64,000 nt of DNA, taken from Streptomyces sp. 135. Lineage in GTDB: Bacteria; Actinomycetota; Actinomycetes; Streptomycetales; Streptomycetaceae. The notes under the pieces were generated by a model. That model had not been told where the DNA came from. It worked only from the letters and a program-made list of their open reading frames with translations, and did not search any database. The stretch covers positions 2,418,001-2,482,000 of the forward strand of contig NZ_CP075691.1 of the NCBI RefSeq assembly GCF_020026305.1, in the 5' to 3' direction. Below, piece after piece: positions 35,683 to 44,463 of this stretch. Made by a program: the position numbers and the translations under genes. How positions within the stretch are numbered: the stretch's first letter is position 1; each line of letters begins with the position of its first letter.

Positions 35683-35802
35683 ATGGCTGACGACGACATG
35701 CGGCCGCCGTCGCGGCGTGCGCTGCTCGGCTGGGGCGGTGCCGGGCTCGCGCTCGGCGCGGCGGCGGTACGGCGCGGCCGCGATGGCGCGCGGTGGCGAT
35801 GA
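35683..35802 (+). other. detached Tat leader of efeB, ends at in-frame TGA
   Basis: From the ATG at 35683 a clear twin-arginine leader is encoded (SRRALLGWGGAGLALGAAA), but the frame meets TGA at 35800-35802. The same frame then opens and continues into the EfeB body (PAGDAVPFHGAHQAG). Between about 35762 and 35820 the +1 frame reads YGAAAMARGGDDDGRPPG, which looks like the natural linker. The simplest explanation is two compensating indels in GC-rich runs, real or from sequencing. Confidence 0.75.
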
Positions 35803-35868
35803 CGACGGGCGCCCGCCGGGGACGCCGTCCCCTTCCACGGCGCGCACCAGGCCGGGATCGCGACCGCC

Positions 35869-36921
35869 GTGCAGGACCGGCTGCACTTCGCGGCGTTCGA
35901 CGTGAAGACGGACGACCGCGAGGAGTTCGTGGGGCTCCTCAAGCAGTGGACGAAGGCCGCGGCGCGGATGACGGCGGGGCACACGGTCGGCGCGGGCGCC
36001 CACGGCGGGCTCGCCGAGGCGCCGCCGGACGACACCGGGGAGGCGCTCGGTCTCCCGCCGTCCCGGCTGACGCTGACGATCGGCTTCGGCCCCTCCCTGT
36101 TCGAGAGGTTCGGCCTGTCCGGCAGGCGGCCGGGAGCCCTGGTCGACCTGCCCAAGTTCCCCGGCGACAACCTCGACGAGGCCCGCAGCGACGGTGACCT
36201 GTGCGTGCAGGCCTGCGCGGACGACCCGCAGGTCGCCGTGCACGCCGTCCGCAACCTCGCCCGCATCGGCTTCGGGAAGGTCGCGGTGCGCTGGTCGCAG
36301 CTCGGCTTCGGCAAGACGTCGTCGACGACACCGGGCGCGCAGACCCCTCGTAACCTGTTCGGTTTCAAGGACGGCACGCGCAACGTCTCGGGGCAGGATG
36401 GCGCGGCGCTCGCGCAGCACGTGTGGGTCGGCGAGAAGGACGGGCCGGACTGGATGGCGGGCGGCTCGTATCTCGTGGCGCGGCGCATCCGGATGAACAT
36501 CGAGACGTGGGACCGGACCTCGCTCGGCGAGCAGGAGGACGTGTTCGGGCGGGACAAGCGCGTGGGGGCTCCGGTGGGCAAGGCCAAGGAGCACGACGAG
36601 CCGTTCCTGAAGGCGATGAAGCCCGACGCGCACGTCCGGCTCGCGCACCCCGACGCCAACGGCGGGGCGACGATCCTGCGGCGCGGCTACTCCTTCACGG
36701 ACGGCACCGACGGCCTCGGCCGCCTGGACGCGGGGCTGTTCTTCCTCGCCTACCAGCGGGACGTGCGCACCGGGTTCATTCCGGTCCAGCGCAACCTGGC
36801 GCGCTCCGACGCGCTCAACGAATACATCCAGCACGTGGGTTCCGCGGTCTTCGCGGTCCCGCCGGGCGTCCGCGACGAGGACGACTGGTGGGGCAGGGGC
36901 CTGTTCACCGGGAAGGCATGA
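35869..36921 (+). CDS. efeB: deferrochelatase/peroxidase EfeB (DyP-type), leader disrupted
   Basis: The open part encodes 350 residues of a DyP-type heme peroxidase of the EfeB group. GFKDGTRN is the DyP GxxDG motif, and the DAHVRLAHP region carries the proximal heme histidine. EfeB acts outside the cell and normally has a Tat signal. Here the Tat leader at 35683 is cut off by an in-frame TGA at 35800 (see leader entry), and coding resumes at about 35803. A GTG at 35869 would give a leaderless, probably mislocalised, protein. If the disruption is a sequencing error, the gene runs 35683-36921 at a normal length. It lies between efeO and efeU, 38 bases after efeO. Confidence 0.85.
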   Translation: MQDRLHFAAFDVKTDDREEFVGLLKQWTKAAARMTAGHTVGAGAHGGLAEAPPDDTGEALGLPPSRLTLTIGFGPSLFERFGLSGRRPGALVDLPKFPGDNLDEARSDGDLCVQACADDPQVAVHAVRNLARIGFGKVAVRWSQLGFGKTSSTTPGAQTPRNLFGFKDGTRNVSGQDGAALAQHVWVGEKDGPDWMAGGSYLVARRIRMNIETWDRTSLGEQEDVFGRDKRVGAPVGKAKEHDEPFLKAMKPDAHVRLAHPDANGGATILRRGYSFTDGTDGLGRLDAGLFFLAYQRDVRTGFIPVQRNLARSDALNEYIQHVGSAVFAVPPGVRDEDDWWGRGLFTGKA

Positions 36922-36925
36922 ACGG

Positions 36926-37780
36926 ATGTTCAGCTTCGGCAACTATCTGATAGGTCTGCGTGAGGGGCTCGAGGCCAGCCTGGTCGTCTGCATCCTCATC
37001 GCGTATCTGGTGAAGACGGGGCGGCGGGACGCGCTGGTGCCGGTCTGGGCCGGCATCGGCGTCGCGGTGGCGCTGGCGCTCGGCTTCGGCTGCGCGCTCA
37101 CCTTCGGTTCGCAGGAGCTGACGTTCAAGGCGCAGGAGGCGCTCGGCGGTTCGCTGTCGATCATCGCCGTGGGCCTGGTGACGTGGATGGTCTTCTGGAT
37201 GCGGCGCACCGCACGGCACTTGAGGGCGGAGCTGCACGGCAAGCTGGACGCGGCGCTCCGGATGGGCACGGCCGCGCTGGTGGCGACGGCGTTCCTCGCG
37301 GTGGGCCGGGAGGGCCTGGAGACGGCCCTGTTCGTGTGGGCGTCGGTGCGGGCCTCCGGCGACGGTTCGCACGGGCCGCTGATCGGCGTGGTCCTCGGGC
37401 TGCTGACGGCGGTGGCGATGGGCTGGCTGTTCTACAGGGGCGCGGTCCGCATCGACCTCGCGAGGTTCTTCACCTGGACCGGCGCGATGCTGGTCGTCGT
37501 GGCGGCGGGTGTCCTCGCGTACGGCGTGCACGACCTCCAGGAGGCGGAGTTCGTCGGCGGTCTGCGGGACAAGGCGTTCGACGTCAGCGCGACGATCCCG
37601 CCGGACAGTTGGTACGGCACGCTCCTGAAGGGCGTGTTCAACTTCCAGCCGGATCCGACGGTTCTCCAGGTCGTGGTCTGGCTGCTGTATCTGGTGCCGA
37701 CGCTGGTGTTCTTCTTCGCCCCGGCGCGGGCGGCGGCCGGGCCCCCTACCGGGGCCGGGGCGGCTGTGCGGCCCCGGTAG
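36926..37780 (+). CDS. efeU: EfeU/FTR1-type iron permease
   Basis: A 284-residue seven-helix membrane protein. Two REGLE motifs (LREGLEASLV near residue 11 and GREGLETALF near 130) are the iron-binding signature of FTR1/EfeU. With EfeO and EfeB it forms the elemental-iron uptake system. It starts five bases after the efeB stop. The 3' end of the gene contains half of a 14-bp inverted repeat that probably terminates the operon. Confidence 0.95.
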   Translation: MFSFGNYLIGLREGLEASLVVCILIAYLVKTGRRDALVPVWAGIGVAVALALGFGCALTFGSQELTFKAQEALGGSLSIIAVGLVTWMVFWMRRTARHLRAELHGKLDAALRMGTAALVATAFLAVGREGLETALFVWASVRASGDGSHGPLIGVVLGLLTAVAMGWLFYRGAVRIDLARFFTWTGAMLVVVAAGVLAYGVHDLQEAEFVGGLRDKAFDVSATIPPDSWYGTLLKGVFNFQPDPTVLQVVVWLLYLVPTLVFFFAPARAAAGPPTGAGAAVRPR

Positions 37781-37782
37781 GG
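37744..37782 (+). terminator. terminator-like hairpin overlapping efeU stop
   Basis: A perfect 14-bp stem (CCCTACCGGGGCCG / CGGCCCCGGTAGGG) around an 11-base loop begins inside the last efeU codons and includes the stop codon. No T-run follows. Confidence 0.6.
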
Positions 37783-37817
37783 TTCGGGCCCGGAAAGGGC
37801 GTAGGTGAAGGGACCCC

Positions 37818-38703
37818 ATGAGTAAGGTGCGCAGGCTCCGCGGTCACTGCCGTCCGGTCGCGGCGGCGGCAGCGGTGACCTCCTTGGCGATGACGGCGAC
37901 CGGTTGCGTGACGGTGCACGGCGAGCGCGAGGTCGTCCCGGCGGCGACGAAGGCCGAGGCGGCCAAGGCGCTGAAGGACTTCCTCGCCGCGTACAACAAG
38001 GCCGACAAGGAGCTGGATCCGGCGTTCGACGCGGCCCGGGTCACGGGTCCGCTGGGCGCCATCAACCAGGCGGGCCTGAAGTCGCGGGGCGAGCAGCACC
38101 CGGGCGGCAACAAGCAGCATGTGCCGCTGGAACTGACGGACGTGACGTACTCGATCCCGAAGAAGGCCGGCTGGCCCCGCTGGTTCATGGCGGACACCAA
38201 GGCCAACCGCCGCTCGGACCTGCGCTGGCTGTGGGTCTTCACCAAGGCGGGCCCGGACGAGCTGTGGCGGGCCACGTACCTGAACCTGGTGTCGCCGAAG
38301 AAGATGCCCGAGCTGAGGAAGGACGAGGACGGCTGGGCGGAGCCGGTGGACGAGCGGCTGGAAGGCGATCCGCGACAAGAACACCAAGCGGGCCGGTCTG
38401 GCGGTGCAGTACATCGACGAGCCGCAGAACGCCGGTCCGTTCGCGCCGCTGGGGCTGCGCACCGAGGACGGTGGCGCGCTGGTGTTCTTCTCCACGCGCC
38501 ACTACGAGAAGCAGACCGCTTTCAAGGGCCTGAGCCCGAGGGTCGACGCGGACGCCAAGGCGCTGCTCAAGGGCGAGGTGCGGCAGTCCCTGCTGCTGAC
38601 CCGCGCCGCCAACCAGGTGGTCGTGGACCCGGCGCGGTCCGGCGGCGACAAGGTGGCGTTCCTCGGCCGCATCCAGGGGCTCACGGGGGCGAAGGGCGAG
38701 TAG
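37818..38703 (+). pseudogene. lipoprotein gene with single-base frameshift
   Basis: The first 180 residues encode a lipoprotein (lipobox ATGC in AMTATGCVTV), with KAEAAKALKDFLAAYNKADKEL after the signal. At 38358-38361 an extra G in CTGGAAG shifts the frame. Removing it restores ERLKAIRDKNTKRAGLAV, which continues into an intact 99-codon frame that ends at 38701-38703 (IDEPQNAGPFAPLGLRTEDG onward). Without correction the product runs to 38804 as Arg/Gly-rich nonsense. The intended protein of about 294 residues is an unrecognised Streptomyces lipoprotein. It follows the efe operon by 37 bases; a link with iron is only positional. Confidence 0.75.
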
Positions 38704-38733
38704 CCCCGGACAGCCCCGGGACGGCGCCGTCCG

Positions 38734-39459
38734 TCAGCCCCGCAGCGGCCAGGCGGCGATGTCCTGCTGGGGCTCTCCCGCGACCCGCGCGCATTCGTCG
38801 GTGAGCGTCTCCAGGAGCGTCAGCGGGTCCGGCAGCGGATGCTCGGGGCCGCGCACCCAGCGCACGTCCAGGTCACCGGGGAGCTTGGCGGGCGGCACCA
38901 GGACGTACGAGCCGCGGCAGTGCCAGCGCAGGCCCGGGTGCTCGTCCATCGTCTCGGGGTGGCAGTCCAGCTCGCAGGGCCACCACTCGTCCTCGTCCTC
39001 GGGGGTGCCTCGGGTGGCGGTGTAGAAGAGCATCCGGTCATCGCCCGACTCGGCGACGGGGCCGACGTCGATACCGGCCGCGAGGAGGCGCCGCAGCGCC
39101 TCGCGCCCGGCGTTCAGCGGCACGTCCAGGACGTCGTGGACCATGCCGGTCGCGGTGATGAAGTTGGCCTGCGGCTGGTGGCGGGCCCAGCGCTCGATCT
39201 GTCCGCGGTCGGTCGTGGACTGCGTCTGCCAGGCGAAGGAGACGGGGTGGCGGGCGGGCGTGGGGCAGCCGATGCGGTCGCAGGAACATCGGTAGCCCGA
39301 GGGGTACGCGGCCGGGGCGAGCGGCAGCCCGGCCGCGGCGGCGGCGAGCAGCAGGTCCTCGCGGGCCCTGTCATCCCCGGCCGTGTCCTTGGGGCGACGC
39401 CGGAGCCACTGGGAAATCTTGCCCTGCCCGCCGGACCGGCTGCCGAACTCCGCGCCCAT
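38734..39459 (-). CDS. bifunctional primase/polymerase N-terminal-like protein
   Basis: A 241-residue protein resembling the Prim-Pol N-terminal domain found in actinobacterial single-domain proteins. Typical features are GLPLAPAAYPSGYRCSCDRIGCPTPARHPVSFAW, with a cysteine cluster, the W-x-Q-x-T-T-D motif, and the late HCRGSYVLVPPA block. There is no helicase partner nearby, and the catalytic Asp pair is not obvious, so a replication role is doubtful; many streptomycetes carry such stand-alone copies of unknown function. The ATG at 39459 starts a few residues before the conserved region. Confidence 0.8.
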   Translation of the reverse strand: MGAEFGSRSGGQGKISQWLRRRPKDTAGDDRAREDLLLAAAAAGLPLAPAAYPSGYRCSCDRIGCPTPARHPVSFAWQTQSTTDRGQIERWARHQPQANFITATGMVHDVLDVPLNAGREALRRLLAAGIDVGPVAESGDDRMLFYTATRGTPEDEDEWWPCELDCHPETMDEHPGLRWHCRGSYVLVPPAKLPGDLDVRWVRGPEHPLPDPLTLLETLTDECARVAGEPQQDIAAWPLRG

Positions 39460-39626
39460 CTAGCCCCTCACCTCGCCGTTGTGCCGAAAGCATGACCCAT
39501 GGTCCCACCATCCTGCGCCTCCGGGGGCCGGAGCCCACATCCGGGGTGCTCGGGGCGATGCCGACGGCGGGCCACATTGGACGCCATTGTGTGGCAAGTA
39601 CTGATTTGCCCACCTACGGTGTCGCC

Positions 39627-40559
39627 ATGGTCATTAGGACTGCGCTGACAGGCCTCACGGCGCTGGCCGTCGCGGCACCGAGCGGCTTCCTCGCACCGAT
39701 CGAGTGGGGCCGCTCCCCCCTGACCGTGGACGCGCTGCCCCGCGTCGTCTACACCGCGCACCGCGGCGGCGCCCTGGAGGTGCCGGAGAACAGCATGGCG
39801 GGGCTGCTGGCCGCGTACGAACGCGGCACGGCGCAGGTCATCGACTTCGATACGCGGATGCTGCGCGACGGCACGCTGGTGGTCATGCACGACGAGACCC
39901 TGGACCGCACCACGTACGCGGCGGGCCCGGTGCGGCTGATGGACCGGGCCGGCTGGCACGGCGTCCTGCTGCGGCCCGCCGCCGCGCTGCCCGGCCGGTG
40001 GCGTCCGGAGCGGGCCCCGACGGTCGAGGAGGTCCTGGACCGGTTCGGCGGGCGGATCATGCTGATGCTGGAGGCCAAGGACCCGGAGAGCGTGCGGGAG
40101 CTGGCCGGGCTGATCCGCGCCCGCGGCCTGACCCGCTCGGTCTTCGTGAACTCCAACAGCCCCGCCGTCGCGCGCCGGGCCCACCGCCTGGGCCTGCTGA
40201 CCCAGCTGTGGCGCTCCAAGGCGCAGATGCGCACCGACCGGCCCGAGCGCTGGCGGCCGTACGTGGACGTCCTGGACGTGGACCACAAGGCGCGCGACCG
40301 CGATCTGCTGCGCGCGGTGAATTCGGGCATCCCGCGCGTGTGGGCGCACACGGTGACCACGGCGCGCCAGCGTGACCGGGTGCTGCGGCTGGGCTGCAAC
40401 GGCGTCATCACGGACGCTCCCGGGCTCCTCGCCCGCACCCCGGTCAAACGGCTCACGCGTACGCCCGCCCCGTGGCTCACCCGTACGCCCGCCAAGCGGC
40501 TCGCGCGTACGCCGGCCAAGCGGCTCGCGCGTACGCCGGCCAAGCGGTCCAGGCGCTGA
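39627..40559 (+). CDS. glycerophosphodiester phosphodiesterase
   Basis: A 310-residue GDPD-family enzyme, which hydrolyses glycerophosphodiesters to glycerol-3-phosphate and an alcohol. An N-terminal signal-like hydrophobic stretch (TALTGLTALAVAAPSGFLA) precedes the TIM-barrel. TAHRGGALEVPENS contains the HR metal/catalytic pair, FDTRMLRDGTLVVMHDETLDRTT the second catalytic histidine, and MLMLEAKD a metal-binding Glu. Odd: after the barrel the C-terminus carries five copies of an 8-residue basic unit, ARTPAKRL. The ATG at 39627 is chosen because upstream in-frame sequence is not protein-like. Confidence 0.9.
   Translation: MVIRTALTGLTALAVAAPSGFLAPIEWGRSPLTVDALPRVVYTAHRGGALEVPENSMAGLLAAYERGTAQVIDFDTRMLRDGTLVVMHDETLDRTTYAAGPVRLMDRAGWHGVLLRPAAALPGRWRPERAPTVEEVLDRFGGRIMLMLEAKDPESVRELAGLIRARGLTRSVFVNSNSPAVARRAHRLGLLTQLWRSKAQMRTDRPERWRPYVDVLDVDHKARDRDLLRAVNSGIPRVWAHTVTTARQRDRVLRLGCNGVITDAPGLLARTPVKRLTRTPAPWLTRTPAKRLARTPAKRLARTPAKRSRR
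40429..40556. repeat. 24-bp repeats encoding basic C-terminal tail
   Basis: Five 24-bp units, the last two perfect, end the phosphodiesterase gene and encode RTPxKRLx octads. Confidence 0.8.
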
Positions 40560-40570
40560 GGCGCGCGTGG

Positions 40571-41203
40571 TCAGGCGGGGCGCGGAGCGATGCCGTGGAT
40601 CGCGTACTCGACGAGCTTGTCGACGTAGTCGTGGGTCAGGGCGCCCGAGCGCATCAGCCAGCGCTGGGCGAGCGGGCTCGCCCACAGCTCCAGGGCGATG
40701 CGGGGGTCGACGTCGGGCCTCACCTGCCCGGCGTCCTGGGCCCGGCGCACACGGTCGACGAAGAGTTGGAGCTGCGGTTCGAGGAGTTTCTCCACGAATT
40801 CCCGGCCCAGCTCGGGGTTGAGCAGCCCCTCGGCGGCGAGCGCGCGGTAGGGGGCGTCGTACTTGGGGTCGTTGAACTCGTCGACGGTGGCCCGCATCAC
40901 GAACTTGAGGTCGGCCTCCAGGTCCCCCGAGTCGGGGATCTCGGTCTGGACCGTGTCGTGGCCCGCGCTCGCCGCCTCGGCGGCCTGCTCGGCGAGGTCG
41001 AGGAAGGCGTCGAGGAGCACGGCGCCCTTGGACGACCACCAGCGGTAGATCGTCTGCTTGCCGACACCGGCGCGGGCCGCGATGGCCTCGATCGTCAGCT
41101 TGGCGTAGCCGACCTCGCCGACGAGGGCGAGGGCGGCGTCGTAGATGGCGCGGCGCGAGCGTTCGCTGCGGCGGGTGGAGTCAGGGGTGGTCTTCTGGGC
41201 CAT
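40571..41203 (-). CDS. TetR/AcrR family regulator
   Basis: A 210-residue TetR-family regulator. Helix-turn-helix: LTIEAIAARAGVGKQTIYRWWSSKGAVLLDAFLD at about 35-68. The C-terminal domain is of the TetR_C_11-like kind (DPRIALELWASPLAQRWLMRSGALTHDYVD). It is divergent from the dimethylargininase gene and convergent with the phosphodiesterase gene. The ATG at 41203 is chosen because the upstream extension lacks conservation. The site at 41231-41243 may be its operator. Confidence 0.9.
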   Translation of the reverse strand: MAQKTTPDSTRRSERSRRAIYDAALALVGEVGYAKLTIEAIAARAGVGKQTIYRWWSSKGAVLLDAFLDLAEQAAEAASAGHDTVQTEIPDSGDLEADLKFVMRATVDEFNDPKYDAPYRALAAEGLLNPELGREFVEKLLEPQLQLFVDRVRRAQDAGQVRPDVDPRIALELWASPLAQRWLMRSGALTHDYVDKLVEYAIHGIAPRPA

Positions 41204-41230
41204 GGCGTCGAATGTAGCAGCGCCGAACCG

Positions 41231-41243
41231 AGACGTACCGTCT
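41231..41243. promoter_or_regulatory. inverted repeat between tetR and dimethylargininase genes
   Basis: AGACGTACCGTCT (5+3+5 perfect dyad) lies 28 bases upstream of the TetR start in the divergent intergenic region, a typical place for a TetR autoregulatory operator. Confidence 0.5.
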
Positions 41244-41430
41244 ACGCGATACGCGCCGTCTCGCACGGCGACCACCCGTGCGGTGCACAGCGCGCAAGCA
41301 TCGCGGGACGCACCATGGCAGACGCATCATGGCAACAACCGCCCCACAGGACGCGGCTGCTGCCTCACCATGGACAGCAGCTGACCCGCACCGGGCAGCA
41401 CCTGACCCAGCGGTACGTGAGGAGCCTTCT

Positions 41431-42264
41431 TTGTCCCGTTTTCCTCGCTCTCCTCGGCGCGCCACACCCCGGCGCTATCTGATGTGCTCACCGGCACACT
41501 TCAAGGTCACGTACTCCATCAACCCCTGGATGGACCCCGCGAAGCCCGTCGACGTCCCGCTCGCCGTCGCCCAGTGGGAAGACCTGCGTGACCGCTACCG
41601 CTCGCTCGGCCACACCGTCGAGGAGCTCACCCCCCGCCCCGGGCTGCCGGACATGGTCTTCGCCGCGAACGGCGCGACCGTCGTCGAGGGGCGGGTGCTC
41701 GGCGCGCGCTTCGCCTACCGCGAGCGCGAAGAGGAGGCGGCGGCCCACCTGGAGTGGTTCCGCGCGCACGGCTTCGCCGAGATCCACGAACCCGTCCACA
41801 TCAACGAGGGCGAGGGCGACTTCGCCGTCACCTCCTCCTACGTCCTGGCCGGCCGCGGCTTCCGGGCCAGTCCGCTCTCGCACGGCGAGGCTCAGGAATT
41901 CTTCGGCCGCCCGGTGATCGGGCTCGACCTGATCGACCCGCGCTACTACCACCTGGACACCGCGCTCGCGGTCCTGGACGACGCGGCGGACGAGGTCATG
42001 TACTACCCGCCCGCCTTCTCGCCCGGCAGCCAGGCGGTCCTGCGGCGCCTGTTCCCCGACGCGGTGATCGCCGAGGAGGCCGACGCCGAGGCCCTCGGGC
42101 TCAACGCCGTCTCCGACGGGCTCCACGTGCTGCTCCCGCAGGCCGCGGTGGGACTCTTCGGGCCGCTGCGCGAGCGCGGCTACGAACCCATCGGGATGGA
42201 CCTGGGCGAGCTGCTCAAGGGCGGCGGCAGCGTCAAGTGCTGCACGCAGGAGCTGCGTGCCTAA
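41431..42264 (+). CDS. ddaH: dimethylarginine dimethylaminohydrolase-like protein
   Basis: A 277-residue protein of the DDAH/arginine deiminase superfamily, which would convert methylated arginine to citrulline and methylamine or cleave a related amidine. LMCSPAHFKVTYSINPWMD is the family's N-terminal block, and GLPDMVFAANGATV, EGDFAV, YYHLDTAL and the C-terminal GGGSVKCCTQEL (catalytic Cys) follow. The TTG at 41431 is chosen because GTGAGGAG lies 6 bases upstream; an ATG at 41329 would add a poorly conserved 34-residue tail. The stop overlaps the convergent glycosidase stop (CTAA). Confidence 0.88.
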   Translation: MSRFPRSPRRATPRRYLMCSPAHFKVTYSINPWMDPAKPVDVPLAVAQWEDLRDRYRSLGHTVEELTPRPGLPDMVFAANGATVVEGRVLGARFAYREREEEAAAHLEWFRAHGFAEIHEPVHINEGEGDFAVTSSYVLAGRGFRASPLSHGEAQEFFGRPVIGLDLIDPRYYHLDTALAVLDDAADEVMYYPPAFSPGSQAVLRRLFPDAVIAEEADAEALGLNAVSDGLHVLLPQAAVGLFGPLRERGYEPIGMDLGELLKGGGSVKCCTQELRA

Positions 42265-44270
42265 CCCTCCCGGAGTTCGGCCGGGCAGAGCCGGCGCGGC
42301 TCGTCGTCGCCCTTGAGGCGGGCGTCGACGCAGCCGCCCGGCAGTCCGTCGTACGCCGTGGTGCCGAAGTTGGCCGTGACCGTCAGCGTGCCGCGGCCGA
42401 AGACCGTCCGCTGGACGGCGCGGTCCTTGGTCAACTGCCGGAAGGAGGTGAGCTGTTCGGTGCCGGCCGCCTTGTGCAGGGGCGAGAAGTACTGCTGAAG
42501 GGTGGCCAGTTCGGCGCCGTGCTTCTTCAGCGAGGGGCCGTCCAGGGCGTAGTTGAGGGGCGTGTTGTAGAGCATCGCGAGCAGGGCGCGGGTGGTCTTC
42601 TGCGCGGGCAGTTTCTCGTAAGAGAGCTCCCAGCGCTCGGTGTTGACGAGCGAGCCGTGCAGCGCGGTCTCGTACAGCGGGACGCGGTAGCGCGGGTCGT
42701 ACATCGCCTTGGCGAGTCCGGCGGGGAGGTCGACCGGCTTGAAGAAGACGCCCGGCGCGCTCTCCGGGTAGTAACCGCCCCACTTCTCGCGGTCCTTCTG
42801 GAGCTTCCACATGCCGTCGGCGACCGGCGTCGCCCCGCCGTGGTCGAAGGCCAGGGCCTCGTTCGCCCAGGGCTGCGCGGTCTCCGAGCCGAGGACGAGG
42901 CCGGTGTCCGCGATGCGCCGCATCCGCGCGAGGCGGTTCGCGCGGTCCCCGGCCTTGGTCATGCGGTGGCCCTTGCCGTGGTCGCGGAAGAGTTCACCGG
43001 TGGCGTCGACGTCCAGGAAGTAGCTGTCGGCGCCGTTGGCGACCATGGAGCGGGTGCGGTCGGCGAGGTAGTGGTGCTTCTTCTCCGCCTGTTCGAAGGC
43101 CTGTGAGCTGAGGTAGCAGCCACGTCCGCCGAAGCCGGTCACCGGCCCGCCCTTGGCGTCCCGTACGCAGAAGTCCGGGTAGACGGTGCCGGGCCAGACG
43201 GCGTTCGGGGCGTCGGCGGTCTTCGGGTCCTGGCCGTTGGCGAAGGAGTCGTAGGGCCCGATGAGGTACCCGGCCTGCTTCGCGGCGCTCACCGCCGCCT
43301 TGTCCGGGTACGGCTTCCCGTCGTAGCCGAGCCACATCCGGTCGACGCCGAGCCTTTTGAGCTGCTCGATCCCGGTGGTCTTGCGGGCCTTGCCCCAGGT
43401 GTAGGCGTGGAAGGCGCCGAGGAGGCGGCCGGTGGCGGGGTTCGCGGCGATCTTCCGCTTGAGGCTGCCCAGCCGGCCGCGCTCGGCGAGGTAGGAGCGG
43501 TAGTCGGCGGCGGGCGCGACCGGGTTGCCGTCGGTCAGGGCCAAGGTGACGGAGTAGTCGCGGGTGCCGTCGCCGCCGTCGAAGGTGTGCTCGGCCGTGG
43601 CGCGCAGCCGGCCGCCGGGGGCGGTGAAACCGAGGGTCGTGCCGATGGCGGTGGGGATGAGGTAGCTGACGCCGGTGCGCCCGCCGAGGGAGTAGCCCCA
43701 CAGCGGCAGGGTCAGATCGGCGCCGACGTCCACGGAGCCGCCCGCGAGCGCACCCTCGCCGGTGGTCCAGAAGGCGTCCTCCACGGGGATGTCCAGGCCT
43801 TCCCCGCGCGGGAGTTGGAGGGCGGAGGCGGTGGCGTCGATGCCGGTGACGGGCCAGCTGACGGTGGTGTCGCGGTGCGCCCTCAGCCGCAGCGAGAGGC
43901 GGCCGTGGTCGGTGCGGGCGGTGACGTCGATGCCGCGCTCGGGGTAGCTCCAGCGGGCCCGCTCCTTGCCGGTACGGGTGACCGGGCCCGGCCTGCCGAG
44001 GTCGGTGCCGGCGGCTTCGGAGAGGGTGACGTCGCGGCCGTCGCGGGTGCGGGCGCGTACGGCGAGGGAGGCGGTGTCGACGTACGCCGTGCCGCCGTCG
44101 ACGGTGAGTTCGACCCGGTGGCCGTGCGGGGGCCCGGCGTCGGCGGTGAAGGCGTAGGTGGTGGCTCCGGCCGCGGCGAGGGCAAGGGCGGTGGCGGAGG
44201 CGAGGAAGCGGCCGCCCGGCCGCCTGCGGGCGTGGCCGGGGGAACCGGGAGAACCAGTCGTGGCAGTCAT
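42261..44270 (-). CDS. secreted glycoside hydrolase-like protein
   Basis: A protein of about 669 residues with a signal peptide (FLASATALALAAAGATTYA). The middle is a beta-sandwich typical of glycosidase N-domains, and from about 290 a TIM-barrel follows with GIEQLKRLGVDRMWLGYDG, SYFLDVDATGELF (possible catalytic Asp) and VLGSETAQPW (possible Glu). It resembles GH101/GH129-like large glycosidases acting on galactosaminides, but I cannot assign the family with certainty. The ATG at 44270 is chosen; a GTG at 44288 is an alternative. The stop overlaps that of the dimethylargininase gene. It is divergent from the small secreted protein gene. Confidence 0.75.
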   Translation of the reverse strand: MTATTGSPGSPGHARRRPGGRFLASATALALAAAGATTYAFTADAGPPHGHRVELTVDGGTAYVDTASLAVRARTRDGRDVTLSEAAGTDLGRPGPVTRTGKERARWSYPERGIDVTARTDHGRLSLRLRAHRDTTVSWPVTGIDATASALQLPRGEGLDIPVEDAFWTTGEGALAGGSVDVGADLTLPLWGYSLGGRTGVSYLIPTAIGTTLGFTAPGGRLRATAEHTFDGGDGTRDYSVTLALTDGNPVAPAADYRSYLAERGRLGSLKRKIAANPATGRLLGAFHAYTWGKARKTTGIEQLKRLGVDRMWLGYDGKPYPDKAAVSAAKQAGYLIGPYDSFANGQDPKTADAPNAVWPGTVYPDFCVRDAKGGPVTGFGGRGCYLSSQAFEQAEKKHHYLADRTRSMVANGADSYFLDVDATGELFRDHGKGHRMTKAGDRANRLARMRRIADTGLVLGSETAQPWANEALAFDHGGATPVADGMWKLQKDREKWGGYYPESAPGVFFKPVDLPAGLAKAMYDPRYRVPLYETALHGSLVNTERWELSYEKLPAQKTTRALLAMLYNTPLNYALDGPSLKKHGAELATLQQYFSPLHKAAGTEQLTSFRQLTKDRAVQRTVFGRGTLTVTANFGTTAYDGLPGGCVDARLKGDDEPRRLCPAELREG

Positions 44271-44463
44271 GGGGATGTGGATAGTCACCGCTTCTAAGAG
44301 GGTTGTGAGAAACGTGGTGAGGAGCGGGTCAACTCCACGTGCCGCGGGTCCTCGTGGTACCAATGCGGGCGCGCGGGAACCACGAACGGGTTTCTCGCGT
44401 CGCTCCACGAGAACCGAAGAGCGGGCCCACCCGGGCCCCGGGGGAAGAAGAGGTATCAGCGCA

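Noticed and set aside
38704..38804. C-terminal extension of the lipoprotein to 38804
   Set aside because: Read only after the frameshift; the correct frame stops at 38703.
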